Shown: positions 17,386 to 25,320 of the stretch, piece by piece | Numbering within the stretch: the stretch's first letter is position 1 | Layout of the letters: every line of letters begins with the position of its first letter | Source of the DNA: DASQDN01 sp035630195 | Lineage (GTDB): Bacteria > Acidobacteriota > Terriglobia > Bryobacterales > Bryobacteraceae | NCBI GenBank assembly: GCA_035630195.1 | Contig: DASQLD010000011.1 | Coordinates: 1 to 28,941 of the forward strand | DNA: 28,941 bases | Direction of reading: 5' to 3' | The notes under the pieces: generated by a model | Databases searched by the model: none | The model's input: only the letters and a program-made list of their open reading frames with translations | Told to the model about the DNA's origin: nothing | Translations under genes and position numbers: made by a program

Positions 17386-18900
17386 GACAGCCTTTGCGCC
17401 AGGCTCCAGTATCCGAAGGCTCTTCAAAAACTCGATGATCGCGTCATGTTCGTGCGGCAGCAAAGCCTCGAAGGCCTTGCGTGATTCGAGCGCTTCGCCT
17501 GCATGAGCGAGCACAGCCTCACGCAATGTCGTGAACTTGCCGTGATGAAAGTAAGGCGGCTCGCTTGCCGATCCCCACAACCGCTTCGTGAGAAACTTCC
17601 GGTTACCCGCGAAGAAATCCTGCGATCCCGCCGCGTGTTGCATATCGAGAGGCTCGCCGTTCGGATCATCCGGACCATTGCAAATGTCATGCAGTTTAAG
17701 ATCGGTGAAAGCCGGTACATGGGTAATCCCTGAGCGATCAGGCTGAAGACGCGGTTGCGGAAGTCTCGGGTCAGAGAGATCCATGCTGAACGTAGGCGCT
17801 TCTCCCACTCTCAGATTTCCGGTTGGATTGAATGGATTCGGTTCAGTGTAGATGCGGCCTTTGGCCGAAAGCGGAAGACTCGGAGTGTGGCAAGTCGCGC
17901 AGCCGATGGAAGCGAATCTCTGTTCGCCAAGCCGGATCGCCTGCCTTACCGCAGGATCGCGAGGGATAACGCGCCCCGGAACCGCAAGAGCCGCCTGAAA
18001 CAAGCTCACAGCCGTCACATCGGCCCGCGTCATCTCGTCGCCGAACCCATCTCTGTCGGGATCGGTGTTCGAGCCGAATCGTTCTGTCGACTGGATGCCA
18101 TGGTGATGATTGAAGGCGTTGTTGCTGAACTCACGCAGGGATACTACTCGGCCAGCCTGATGGAATGGACGAATGATCAGATTCGGCGGAGAGGACGCTC
18201 CTTGAGTCGTCAGGCTGAATGCGGGCAGTCCCTCAACTTTGCTTGTGTCCCAACGGCCATCAGTGAAGCGGGAAAGAACGCCAAATCTCACTCCCTTTGT
18301 CACGAGCGCCACCGACTGTCCAGGCGCTAACGAGTCGCGGAGAGTCTGAAGATCGGTCGTCATCTCCCGCGCAAGCATCTCGATGTAACCCGCGCCGAAC
18401 ATCCCGACGGTCGCTCGTTCGTTTGCAATGGACTGATGCGACACCAACCGGCCCAGCTCATCGCGCGAACCCCGGGTCGCGCTCGGGTCGGCTGCATCGA
18501 AAGTTGCGAAATCGAATCTTTGCCCAAGCACGAATACATTGGTAACCACATCACCGCCGCCGCCGACACGAGGCACTGCATGACACCCCAGACAGGAGTT
18601 CGCATCGGGGGCGGAGATCCGGTTAAAATTGCGCGGAAACACCAATGGCGAGGAAGGATCCGACAGCGCCGCGCCGGTACCTTTTGTGAGCGGCCGGCCG
18701 CCTCCTTCCTGTATCGTCCACGCGGCGCTGAACAGCGCTTCGCCGTGTTTCAAAAGCGCGTCGAGCTCGATCTCGAACTCTTCTCCATCACGGAGATGCT
18801 TCAGGATGGCTTTCTCGCTACCGATCTGCGCCGGTGTGACCAATGGCCACACCGACACAGTCATCGCGACCACCCATGTATTTCGCCAAAATCGCTTCAT
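17347..18900 (-). CDS. Diheme c-type cytochrome oxidoreductase (DHOR family, MauG-related)
   Basis: The 517-residue protein starts at the ATG at 18900, directly after the strong Shine-Dalgarno GGGAGG, and opens with a signal peptide (WVVAMTVSVWPLVTPAQ). Two c-type haem sites are present: SCLGCHAVPR (Cys103/Cys106/His107) and GCATCHTPSLP (Cys334/Cys337/His338). The regions PERFGSNTDPDRDGFGDEMT-like and LKLHDICNGPDDPN with the late LWGSASEPPYFHHGKF match the di-haem oxidoreductase family related to cytochrome c peroxidase and MauG. It would act in the periplasm as a redox enzyme. It lies 22 bases downstream of the barrel-protein gene on the same strand, so the two form a likely operon. Confidence 0.9.
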   Translation of the reverse strand: MKRFWRNTWVVAMTVSVWPLVTPAQIGSEKAILKHLRDGEEFEIELDALLKHGEALFSAAWTIQEGGGRPLTKGTGAALSDPSSPLVFPRNFNRISAPDANSCLGCHAVPRVGGGGDVVTNVFVLGQRFDFATFDAADPSATRGSRDELGRLVSHQSIANERATVGMFGAGYIEMLAREMTTDLQTLRDSLAPGQSVALVTKGVRFGVLSRFTDGRWDTSKVEGLPAFSLTTQGASSPPNLIIRPFHQAGRVVSLREFSNNAFNHHHGIQSTERFGSNTDPDRDGFGDEMTRADVTAVSLFQAALAVPGRVIPRDPAVRQAIRLGEQRFASIGCATCHTPSLPLSAKGRIYTEPNPFNPTGNLRVGEAPTFSMDLSDPRLPQPRLQPDRSGITHVPAFTDLKLHDICNGPDDPNGEPLDMQHAAGSQDFFAGNRKFLTKRLWGSASEPPYFHHGKFTTLREAVLAHAGEALESRKAFEALLPHEHDAIIEFLKSLRILEPGAKAVSVSHRIDDVVGP

Positions 18901-18922
18901 GGGGACCTCCCGGTTCTTCAGC

Positions 18923-19486
18923 CTAGCGGAAGTTAGTCGTCTTGCGGAGCTTGATGGTGACACGCAAATTAACGCCACCGGTTTTGTTAAATCCGAGGAA
19001 TTCCTGGCGCTGCTCCCCGGTATAGCCGGCGTATTGTCCCGTCCCGCCGATGACCGGCCGAACCGTAACGCCTGCCCCCTCCGTGCCGGTCGTCGCAATC
19101 GATTGCTGGTCGTTCGGAAACAGGTACATCTGGTCCGACATCACTGCCAACTTCGACTTGTCAAAGACAGACCCACGGACGAGGAATGTTCCCTTGCAGA
19201 ACCACGTACCGATCGACCCCGTGATGCTATTGGGATCGAACTGTTCTCCATTCGTGCTCGGAATCGTACCCGCGGTAAAAATCTTCCCTTCGGTAATGAA
19301 GAAGGATCCCCGCAGCGGTTCCGTACCGGTAGGTACATGCGACTCTGCGAAGAGATTCATGTCTTCGGCCACGTCTACAGTAAACTCAATCCGTTCCGGA
19401 GAGTTGCTGTTCATCTGGGCAAAGGCAGGTTGCAGCGTTGCGGCTAGCGTTCCTGCAACAAGTAAGGCGATCAAGTTGAGTTTCAT
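18923..19486 (-). CDS. Secreted allene-oxide-cyclase-barrel-like protein
   Basis: The 187-residue protein starts at the ATG at 19486 (AAGGAA just upstream) and has a signal peptide (MKLNLIALLVAGTLAATLQP, cut after AFA). The mature part is predicted to be all beta strand. It has the sequence pattern of the allene-oxide-cyclase/dirigent-like barrel: GSFFITEGKIF, GTWFCKGTFLV, and the loop VIGGTGQYAGYTGEQRQEF before the final strand VNLRVTIKL. In plants this barrel binds small hydrophobic or phenolic molecules; bacterial members are uncharacterised. It is the first gene of a two-gene minus-strand unit with the diheme oxidoreductase. Family call by pattern, moderately sure. Confidence 0.65.
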   Translation of the reverse strand: MKLNLIALLVAGTLAATLQPAFAQMNSNSPERIEFTVDVAEDMNLFAESHVPTGTEPLRGSFFITEGKIFTAGTIPSTNGEQFDPNSITGSIGTWFCKGTFLVRGSVFDKSKLAVMSDQMYLFPNDQQSIATTGTEGAGVTVRPVIGGTGQYAGYTGEQRQEFLGFNKTGGVNLRVTIKLRKTTNFR

Positions 19487-19671
19487 TTGTTGAATTCCTT
19501 TGGGTGATTTGTGTCGCACAGCAGTGCGATCTGCTCAACTCTCGCGCCGTTTTTGTGCCGCAGATAACGTTAGCGACAGTTGTCCCGAGGAGATTACACG
19601 TTACTTCGAGATTTCTTGCCGAAGCGCTGAGCCATTCGGATACATTTCCGCGCGTTGAACTGGAAACAGTC

Positions 19672-21561
19672 ATGCCCTCCGAGTCATTAGTACGGATCCA
19701 TCTCGAGCGCATCACAACAAGCGCTGAGTTCGCCGGAGCGCCCCGCTTGACACAGTTTCTTCAGTTCGTCGTCGAGATGTCGTTATCAGGCGCGGGCGAT
19801 CAGATTAAGGAATCCCTCGTCGCCGTCGAGGTCTATGGTCGCCGCCCAGACTACAATCCACAGGTGGATTCGACTGTTAGGGTCGAGGCTGGGCGCCTTC
19901 GCGCAAGACTTCGCCGCTACTACGATTCGACAGGTGCGGTGGACCAAGTTCGAATCGAATTACCGAAAGGCGGTTACGCGCCGGTCTTCACAGAGCTAGC
20001 CGAGCCGGAGCCTTCCCCTAAAGCGCCTTTAAATAAGCGATTGCGCCGTTCCCATATTCTTGCGGCGACCTCACTCGTCTTATTTTGCATCGCGATGGGT
20101 ACATACGCTCTTACCCACACGAAACCCGGATCGCCGCTCGTCGGTTCCGTCGCCGTGCTCCCGTTTGTCAATCTAAGTGACAGTCCATCGACTGAGCGTT
20201 TCGTCAACGGGCTCACGGAGGATTTGACAACGACTCTTGCCCGTAACACTAGCTTGCGCGTACCCGCACGTACAGGCATGGCTCAATACAAGAACAAGAC
20301 CGTGGACCTCAATCGTCTCGGGAAAGAACACGGCGTACGGGCGGTCCTTGAAGGCAGCGTGCGCAGTAATGGGTCCCGAATTGTCATAACGACTCAATTG
20401 ATCGATACGACCAACGGCTACCATCTTTGGGCAGACCGTTTCGAGCATAACGCCGAACACTTAGCGGACGTGCAAAATGCCGTTTCCGCGCGCATTGTGT
20501 CTGGTCTTAGCAAAAGGTTGGCTGGAGATGTGACGGCCGACGAAGTCGACTCTAAGACGATGGAAATGTACCATCGGGCTAGCGACTTACTGCGAATCCC
20601 GGTACTGAAGGATGGTGTGCCGGACAAGTTGCCGCCGACTATTTCGGAAGCCGTTCGCTTGTACGAACAAGTGACCGTCCGCCGGCCCCATTTCGCGAGA
20701 GGTTGGGCGGGACTCGCAGAAGCTGCGGAGTGGGAGTATGAAATGCGAGGCAACCAGCCGCGCGAACGGCTCCTGCAAGCCAAGGCGGCAGCGCAGCGCG
20801 CAATTCAACTCGAACCCGATCTCGTCGAAGCGTGGACTGTCCTGACATCGGTCCTCTTCTTTCGAGAATGGGACATAAACGGGGCCGAGGCCGCATGCAG
20901 AAGGACGATCGAACTCGATCCACGAAATACTGCAGCACGGCAGCGTTATGTCGATGTGTTGCGCGTTCAAGGTCGTATGGCCGAGGCACGATTCGAAGTC
21001 GATCGCGCTATTGAACTGCAGCCGGCAGCGGCTGCCTTTCGAATTCGCCGCGCTGTCATGTTGTATCAGTCCGGACAGCATGAACAGGCGTTCACCGAAG
21101 CGCAGGCTGCAGCCGCACTCACCAATCAGATGCCCGCGTATCCCATGAGTCTATGGGTCCAAGGATTGTCATTGCAGGGAAGAGGCCAGCAGGCGGCAGC
21201 AGAGAAGATCTTTCGTTCCGCTTTGGCATTCCAACCCCACGATCCTTGGAATGAGCCCTCGCTGGGACATCTGTTCGCGAGCACCGGTCGCAAAGCGGAA
21301 GCCGAGGCTATCCTGCATGAACTGCGTTCTCAACTCGGGCGCGGGCGGCTGACCTATACGTCTATGGCGATTATCTATACAGCGCTTGGGCGGTATGACG
21401 AGGCCCTGACCTCGCTGGAACGGGGCTGGCAAGCCCGAGAAGATTCATTGTTATTTGCCCCCCTTGACCCTCGCCTGCAACCGCTGCGATCCGAGCAGCG
21501 TTTCCGCTCTCTGATCCAAAAAGATGCGTTCCAGCGCTTAAAACGAGCAAGCACACTATGA
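19672..21561 (+). CDS. Membrane-tethered regulator with TolB-like domain and TPR repeats
   Basis: The 629-residue protein begins with a domain (about 1-110) resembling the winged-helix-type N-terminus of CadC/adenylate-cyclase-like regulators (QFLQFVVEMSLSG, DSTVRVEAGRLRARLRRYY, IELPKGGYAPVF). A single transmembrane helix follows (about 128-147). Next is a TolB/FlgO-like domain beginning SVAVLPFVNLSD (about 159) with VLEGSVRSNGSRIVITTQLI. At least six tetratricopeptide-like units run from about 320 to 600. A membrane-bound transcription factor with an outer sensory part is a reasonable inference. I start at the ATG at 19672; the frame is open back to a GTG at 19504, but no good ribosome site supports it. 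Confidence 0.82.
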   Translation: MPSESLVRIHLERITTSAEFAGAPRLTQFLQFVVEMSLSGAGDQIKESLVAVEVYGRRPDYNPQVDSTVRVEAGRLRARLRRYYDSTGAVDQVRIELPKGGYAPVFTELAEPEPSPKAPLNKRLRRSHILAATSLVLFCIAMGTYALTHTKPGSPLVGSVAVLPFVNLSDSPSTERFVNGLTEDLTTTLARNTSLRVPARTGMAQYKNKTVDLNRLGKEHGVRAVLEGSVRSNGSRIVITTQLIDTTNGYHLWADRFEHNAEHLADVQNAVSARIVSGLSKRLAGDVTADEVDSKTMEMYHRASDLLRIPVLKDGVPDKLPPTISEAVRLYEQVTVRRPHFARGWAGLAEAAEWEYEMRGNQPRERLLQAKAAAQRAIQLEPDLVEAWTVLTSVLFFREWDINGAEAACRRTIELDPRNTAARQRYVDVLRVQGRMAEARFEVDRAIELQPAAAAFRIRRAVMLYQSGQHEQAFTEAQAAAALTNQMPAYPMSLWVQGLSLQGRGQQAAAEKIFRSALAFQPHDPWNEPSLGHLFASTGRKAEAEAILHELRSQLGRGRLTYTSMAIIYTALGRYDEALTSLERGWQAREDSLLFAPLDPRLQPLRSEQRFRSLIQKDAFQRLKRASTL

Positions 21562-21568
21562 TGGTGTT

Positions 21569-22201
21569 ATGGGTCGGCTATGGCGAGTGGCACCGTTGGC
21601 TGTTGTGTTAGCTACTGTGCTTCTGTCAGTCAACGCCAACGCGCAAGTCATTGAATTCGAATCCGGCGGCCTAAAATATCAGGCCCTAACCAAAGACGGG
21701 CTCACGATTATGATCGCGCCCCTGTCTACCCAAGTTCGCGATTACACCGTCGTTCAAGTCGCCATTCAGAACGGGGGAAAGATCCCTTACACCATCCGTC
21801 CCGAAGATTTCCTCTACCGTCCGGAAGGGGGAATGGAAGCGCCCGCTCTGCCAGCCAGAACCGTCGTATACTCCCTGATTGACCGGGCCAGTAAAGGCGA
21901 CGTAATCAAGCTAATTACCGCTTATGAAAGCAGCATTTACGGAAATAGTCGCTACAAAGCAACCAACGGTTTCGAGTATCGCCGTCAGAGCGCCTTGGCC
22001 GAATTTACGTCTACCAAGGTCAGGGCCGCTGCGGCGGCGTCGGCAATAGCCTTTGTCCAAACCAAAATCGCGCCCGGACAGTCGACAGACGGGGCCATTT
22101 TTTACACCCTCGCAGGTAAGCCTTTGAATGGAGCCCTCCGGGTCAGGGTTGGTAACTCTTTTTTCGAGTTTCCAGTGATATCATCGAATCAAGTACCCTA
22201 A
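21569..22201 (+). CDS. Secreted protein of unknown function
   Basis: The 210-residue protein has a signal peptide (MGRLWRVAPLAVVLATVLLS, cut after ANA). The mature chain is mostly predicted beta strand: GLTIMIAPLSTQVRDYTVVQ, then VAIQNGGKIPYTIRPEDFLY resembles an immunoglobulin-like strand pair. A helical Ala-rich stretch follows (VRAAAAASAIAFVQ), and then IAPGQSTDGAIFYTLAGKPL resembles a late beta strand. No family that I recognise fits. It begins seven bases after the TPR regulator stop and ends 29 bases before cysH, so it is probably in the same transcript. A role for it in sulfur metabolism is not shown by anything in its sequence. Confidence 0.75.
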   Translation: MGRLWRVAPLAVVLATVLLSVNANAQVIEFESGGLKYQALTKDGLTIMIAPLSTQVRDYTVVQVAIQNGGKIPYTIRPEDFLYRPEGGMEAPALPARTVVYSLIDRASKGDVIKLITAYESSIYGNSRYKATNGFEYRRQSALAEFTSTKVRAAAAASAIAFVQTKIAPGQSTDGAIFYTLAGKPLNGALRVRVGNSFFEFPVISSNQVP

Positions 22202-22230
22202 TCTCTATCAAGTTTGGGAAGATTCCCCGT

Positions 22231-22980
22231 TTGATCGTTGTCCCACATTCCGAAAACGCAACTGCAGAAGAAATAGTTGACTGGGCGATAGCTACCTACG
22301 GCGACCGCTTGGCGGTCGTTACCAGCTTTCAACTCGAAGGCATGGTTATCGTAGATATGGCGTCCCGCAGGTCGAAAGACGTGCGAATTGTTACACTTGA
22401 CACTGGTCGCTTACCCGCCGAAACCTTCGACATGATCGAGCTCGTTCGGGCACACTATGGTGTAAGCGTGGAAGTTGTCTCTCCCGACCCTGCGGAAACT
22501 GGAGCCATGGTCGAAAGATACGGTCCGAATCTCTTCTACGAATCCGTTCCCCTACGGACTGCCTGCTGTCACTTCCGCAAAGTTCGGCCGTTGAACCGGA
22601 AGCTCGCAGGATTCGACGCCTGGCTGACAGGATTGCGACGCTCTCAGTCCGACACCCGCGAGTCTTTGGACAAAATCACTACCGACCAAGGCCGTGTCAA
22701 GATCAGCCCCCTTGTGGACTGGACTTCCGAGGATGTCGAGGCGTATACCGCCCATCATAATGTTCCACGCCATCCTCTGTACGCCAAAGGCTACACGAGC
22801 ATCGGATGCGCGCCATGCAGCCGCGCCACAGAGCCCGGAGAGGACGAACGAGCAGGCAGATGGTGGTGGGAATCAGGCGTCGCAAAGGAGTGCGGGCTGC
22901 ATTTCACACCAGGCGGCAAGGCCATGCGTACAGTCGATGTGCTCATCCGTGAGATTCTAGATAGTTCGAATGCAGCATAA
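22231..22980 (+). CDS. cysH: Adenylyl-sulfate (APS) reductase, CysH family
   Basis: The 249-residue product catalyses thioredoxin-dependent reduction of adenylyl sulfate to sulfite. The PP-loop-type region includes VVTSFQLEGMVIVDM and TLDTGRLPAETF. The cysteine pattern is that of the iron-sulfur APS-using form: Cys112-Cys113 in RTACCHFRK and Cys193-x-x-Cys196 in IGCAPCSR. The catalytic C-terminal KECGLH contains Cys221. The start is taken as TTG at 22231, because no in-frame ATG or GTG lies suitably upstream and the next Met is too far inside the domain. The stop overlaps cysC by 11 bases. A weak start could limit expression. Confidence 0.93.
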   Translation: MIVVPHSENATAEEIVDWAIATYGDRLAVVTSFQLEGMVIVDMASRRSKDVRIVTLDTGRLPAETFDMIELVRAHYGVSVEVVSPDPAETGAMVERYGPNLFYESVPLRTACCHFRKVRPLNRKLAGFDAWLTGLRRSQSDTRESLDKITTDQGRVKISPLVDWTSEDVEAYTAHHNVPRHPLYAKGYTSIGCAPCSRATEPGEDERAGRWWWESGVAKECGLHFTPGGKAMRTVDVLIREILDSSNAA

Positions 22981-23500
22981 AGGTTTTACGTTGTGGTTTA
23001 CCGGATTGTCCGGGGCCGGGAAAAGCACCATCTCCGAAAAAATTTTTGGACGTCTGAAGGCATCGGGAGCCAAAGTGGAACTCCTCGATGGCGACGTCGT
23101 CCGCACGCACCTATCAAAGGGTCTTGGCTTCAGCAAAGAAGATCGGGACACGAATGTGCGAAGAATCGGATTCGTCAGCGAACTACTGAGTCGCAACGGC
23201 GTCATAGCCTTGGTAGCGGCCATCTCACCATATCGCGACGTCCGGGAGGAAGTTCGGCGCAGCATCGCGAATTTCGTCGAGATCTACGTGCACTGCCCCA
23301 TCGAAGTTCTCGCTGATCGAGACGTGAAGGGACTGTACCGAAAAGCTCTCGCCGGCGAGATTGCGAGTTTCACCGGTGTCTCCGACCCGTACGAGCCGCC
23401 AAATCACCCTGAGGTCACAATCGATTCATCGAAGGAAGGCGTCGAGGATAGTGTCGAGAAGGTATGGACAAAGCTCCAAGAGTTGGGGCTCATCGCATGA
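22970..23500 (+). CDS. cysC: Adenylyl-sulfate kinase
   Basis: The 176-residue protein converts APS to PAPS using ATP. The Walker A motif is GLSGAGKST at residues 12-20. GDVVRTHLSKGLGFSKEDRD and NVRRIGFVSELL match the family, and the conserved ISPYR carries the phospho-acceptor Ser86 characteristic of APS kinases. Length is normal (170-200). It overlaps cysH by 11 bases at its start and the PHP gene by four at its end, so all three are surely co-translated. No sulfate adenylyltransferase gene (cysD/cysN or sat) lies in the window. Confidence 0.97.
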   Translation: MQHKGFTLWFTGLSGAGKSTISEKIFGRLKASGAKVELLDGDVVRTHLSKGLGFSKEDRDTNVRRIGFVSELLSRNGVIALVAAISPYRDVREEVRRSIANFVEIYVHCPIEVLADRDVKGLYRKALAGEIASFTGVSDPYEPPNHPEVTIDSSKEGVEDSVEKVWTKLQELGLIA

Positions 23501-24339
23501 TTGACTTGCATTCCCACACCACCGAGTCAGATGGCACCTACACACCCGCAGAGTTGATCGACACGGCCCTGGAAATCGGCCTCGACGCGCTTGCCATTAC
23601 CGACCACGACACACTGGCGGGCTACCGCATCGCGGCGCCTCTGGCGCAAGCAACCGGACTGCGGCTCATTTGCGGAATCGAACTCAGCACCAAGATCTAC
23701 GAACCGAGCCGCAAAACCGTGCATCTGCTCGGATACTTCTGCTCCGATCCGCCGACCGCCGCTTTTGAGGAGTGGCTCGGCGCCATGCAAGCGGCGCGAC
23801 GGGATCGGAATATCCGGCTCGCTGCTAAGCTCCGGTCAATGGGCGTCGATGTAACGATCGAGGAAGTCGAAGCTCTCGGACGCAGCCTCGCGGGTCGACC
23901 CCATTTTGCTCGGCTCATGGTCCAGAAGGGCTACGTGCCGAATAGCACTGAGGCGTTCCGTCTGTATTTGGACGAGTCGGCGCCCGGCTATGTCGATCGC
24001 GAAGAACCGACCCTGGCGGAGGGCATTCGACGGATCAAGGATGCCGGGGGCGTCACATCACTCGCGCATCCGATTCGACTGGGCAAACGCGATCTTGCCG
24101 AAGAAGAAGACCTGATCGCCGGGTTTGTCCGCGATGGACTCGATGCCATCGAAGCGTATCACTCGGACCACGAGGTTGCCGACGTCCAGCGCTATCTTTC
24201 CTACGCTGGCAAGCACGGAATGCGCGTCACCGGAGGCTCCGACTTTCACGGAGCGAACAAGCCCTCCGTACAACTAGGCCAGGCAAATGTGCCTACTTCC
24301 CTGCTCGACCAGCTATTGCACCAGCGCCAGCGATCGTAA
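23497..24339 (+). CDS. PHP-domain phosphoesterase (RNase AM / nucleoside bisphosphate phosphatase-like)
   Basis: The 280-residue protein starts at the ATG at 23497, which overlaps the cysC stop as ATGA. It carries the PHP metal sites: DLHSHTTESDGTYTP, ITDHDTLAGY, ICGIELS, SLAHPIRLG, YHSDHE and GSDFHGANKPS. This order is that of the TrpH/YciV group, whose members include 3'-5'-nucleoside bisphosphate phosphatases and the RNA 5'-exonuclease RNase AM. Adjacent APS kinase makes PAPS, whose use yields PAP, a known substrate of one such enzyme. A role in PAP removal is therefore attractive but inferred from context. The last 47 bases overlap the convergent ygfZ-like gene. Confidence 0.9.
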   Translation: MIDLHSHTTESDGTYTPAELIDTALEIGLDALAITDHDTLAGYRIAAPLAQATGLRLICGIELSTKIYEPSRKTVHLLGYFCSDPPTAAFEEWLGAMQAARRDRNIRLAAKLRSMGVDVTIEEVEALGRSLAGRPHFARLMVQKGYVPNSTEAFRLYLDESAPGYVDREEPTLAEGIRRIKDAGGVTSLAHPIRLGKRDLAEEEDLIAGFVRDGLDAIEAYHSDHEVADVQRYLSYAGKHGMRVTGGSDFHGANKPSVQLGQANVPTSLLDQLLHQRQRS

Positions 24340-25228
24340 GCGGTTGCCCTATCGCCTCGGCGCGTATGATGCCCAACGCGACAACCTTACCGCGCGCAGC
24401 GGAGAACACCGCGGACGTGACCACACCGACGTCCTTACCGGCGGTCTCAACCTTGGTTCCGGCAGTTGGCGGGACCGTTCCATCAATCTCCATCGGCGCG
24501 ATCACCTTGTTCACTCGACCCTGCGATCGGATGCGCTCGACAATCTCCTGCCCCAGATAGCAGCCCTTCGACGAGTGAACGGCATGCATTAGCTGTGTTT
24601 CCTGGGGAAGTGTCGTCTCGGTGATGTCCACTCCGTACTTCGGCTTGCCGTTTTCGATGCGGACAACCTCAGCCGTCGACAAGTCCGCTTCCGGTATACC
24701 CGCGGCGGCTAGTTTCGCAACGAGATCCGCCTTGTGCTCGCACGGGACAAAAAACGAATAACCAACCTGCCCCGTATAGCTGATATGCGCCACCTCGCAG
24801 TGCGACCATTCCGCAATCGAGCACGCCGCGTGAGCTACCGGAATATGCAATGACTTCAGGACTTCTTCCGTTCCGGGGCCTTCTACGTTGATGGAGGCAT
24901 AGTCCTTCGTGAAGTCATGTAGCATGACGTCGTCCGCGATGATGTACTTGTCAAGGTGCTCGTAAATACGCTGCTTGATCTCAGGCTCGGTGTCGATCAG
25001 TAGGTAGTCCGTCATACAAAAGATATTCGCGTCACCGAGGATCCTGCCCTGCGCCGTCAGAAAGAATGCGTAACAACCCTCGCCCGGAACAAGAGCCTGG
25101 ATATCATTGGTCGTCATGCTGTGAAGCAAGCGAGCTCTGTCCTCCCCGGTTGCGCGAAGCTTGCCACGTCCGGTCAGATCAATCCATGCAGCACGGTCAC
25201 GGAGCGCGTCGTAGGAAGAGGAACTCAT
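24293..25228 (-). CDS. ygfZ: YgfZ/GcvT-domain folate-binding protein
   Basis: The 311-residue protein belongs to the glycine-cleavage T/YgfZ family. It has RLLHSMTTNDIQALVPGEG near the N-terminus, YAFFLTAQGRILGDANIF, and the YgfZ signature KGCYLGQEIVERIRSQGRVN (about residues 235-254). That signature includes the Cys needed for iron-sulfur cluster maintenance. YgfZ uses tetrahydrofolate to help repair or assemble certain iron-sulfur enzymes. The neighbouring CysH is a 4Fe-4S protein, which is suggestive but not proof. The start ATG is at 25228; no clear ribosome site precedes it. Confidence 0.9.
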   Translation of the reverse strand: MSSSSYDALRDRAAWIDLTGRGKLRATGEDRARLLHSMTTNDIQALVPGEGCYAFFLTAQGRILGDANIFCMTDYLLIDTEPEIKQRIYEHLDKYIIADDVMLHDFTKDYASINVEGPGTEEVLKSLHIPVAHAACSIAEWSHCEVAHISYTGQVGYSFFVPCEHKADLVAKLAAAGIPEADLSTAEVVRIENGKPKYGVDITETTLPQETQLMHAVHSSKGCYLGQEIVERIRSQGRVNKVIAPMEIDGTVPPTAGTKVETAGKDVGVVTSAVFSAARGKVVALGIIRAEAIGQPLTIAGAGAIAGRAGK

Positions 25229-25247
25229 AGACGCTTATCATTGTAGA

Positions 25248-25305
25248 GCGCAACAACGTTGCGCGACAAAAAACGTCGAGCGTTGCGCGACGAAAAACGT
25301 AGAGC
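25248..25305. repeat. Tandem 24-bp repeat plus short inverted repeat between divergent genes
   Basis: Two adjacent 24-base copies occupy 25258-25281 and 25282-25305 and differ at two positions. Each starts GTTGCGCGAC and ends CGAGC or AGAGC. A preceding partial copy and GCGCAAC-AAC-GTTGCGC (25248-25264) give a 7-bp inverted repeat. It lies in the 92-base gap between the ygfZ-like start and the MBL-hydrolase start. A regulatory site cluster or polymerase-slippage duplication are both possible. Confidence 0.8.
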
Positions 25306-25320
25306 GACACAACAACTCCA

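Noticed and set aside
18629..19447. A long plus-strand open frame opposite the diheme oxidoreductase and barrel protein
   Set aside because: It overlaps two well-supported genes on the other strand, has no recognisable domain, and its codon use looks like a mirror of the real frames.
25248..25305. A short CRISPR-like array
   Set aside because: The two 24-base units abut with no spacer between them, and no cas gene is present.
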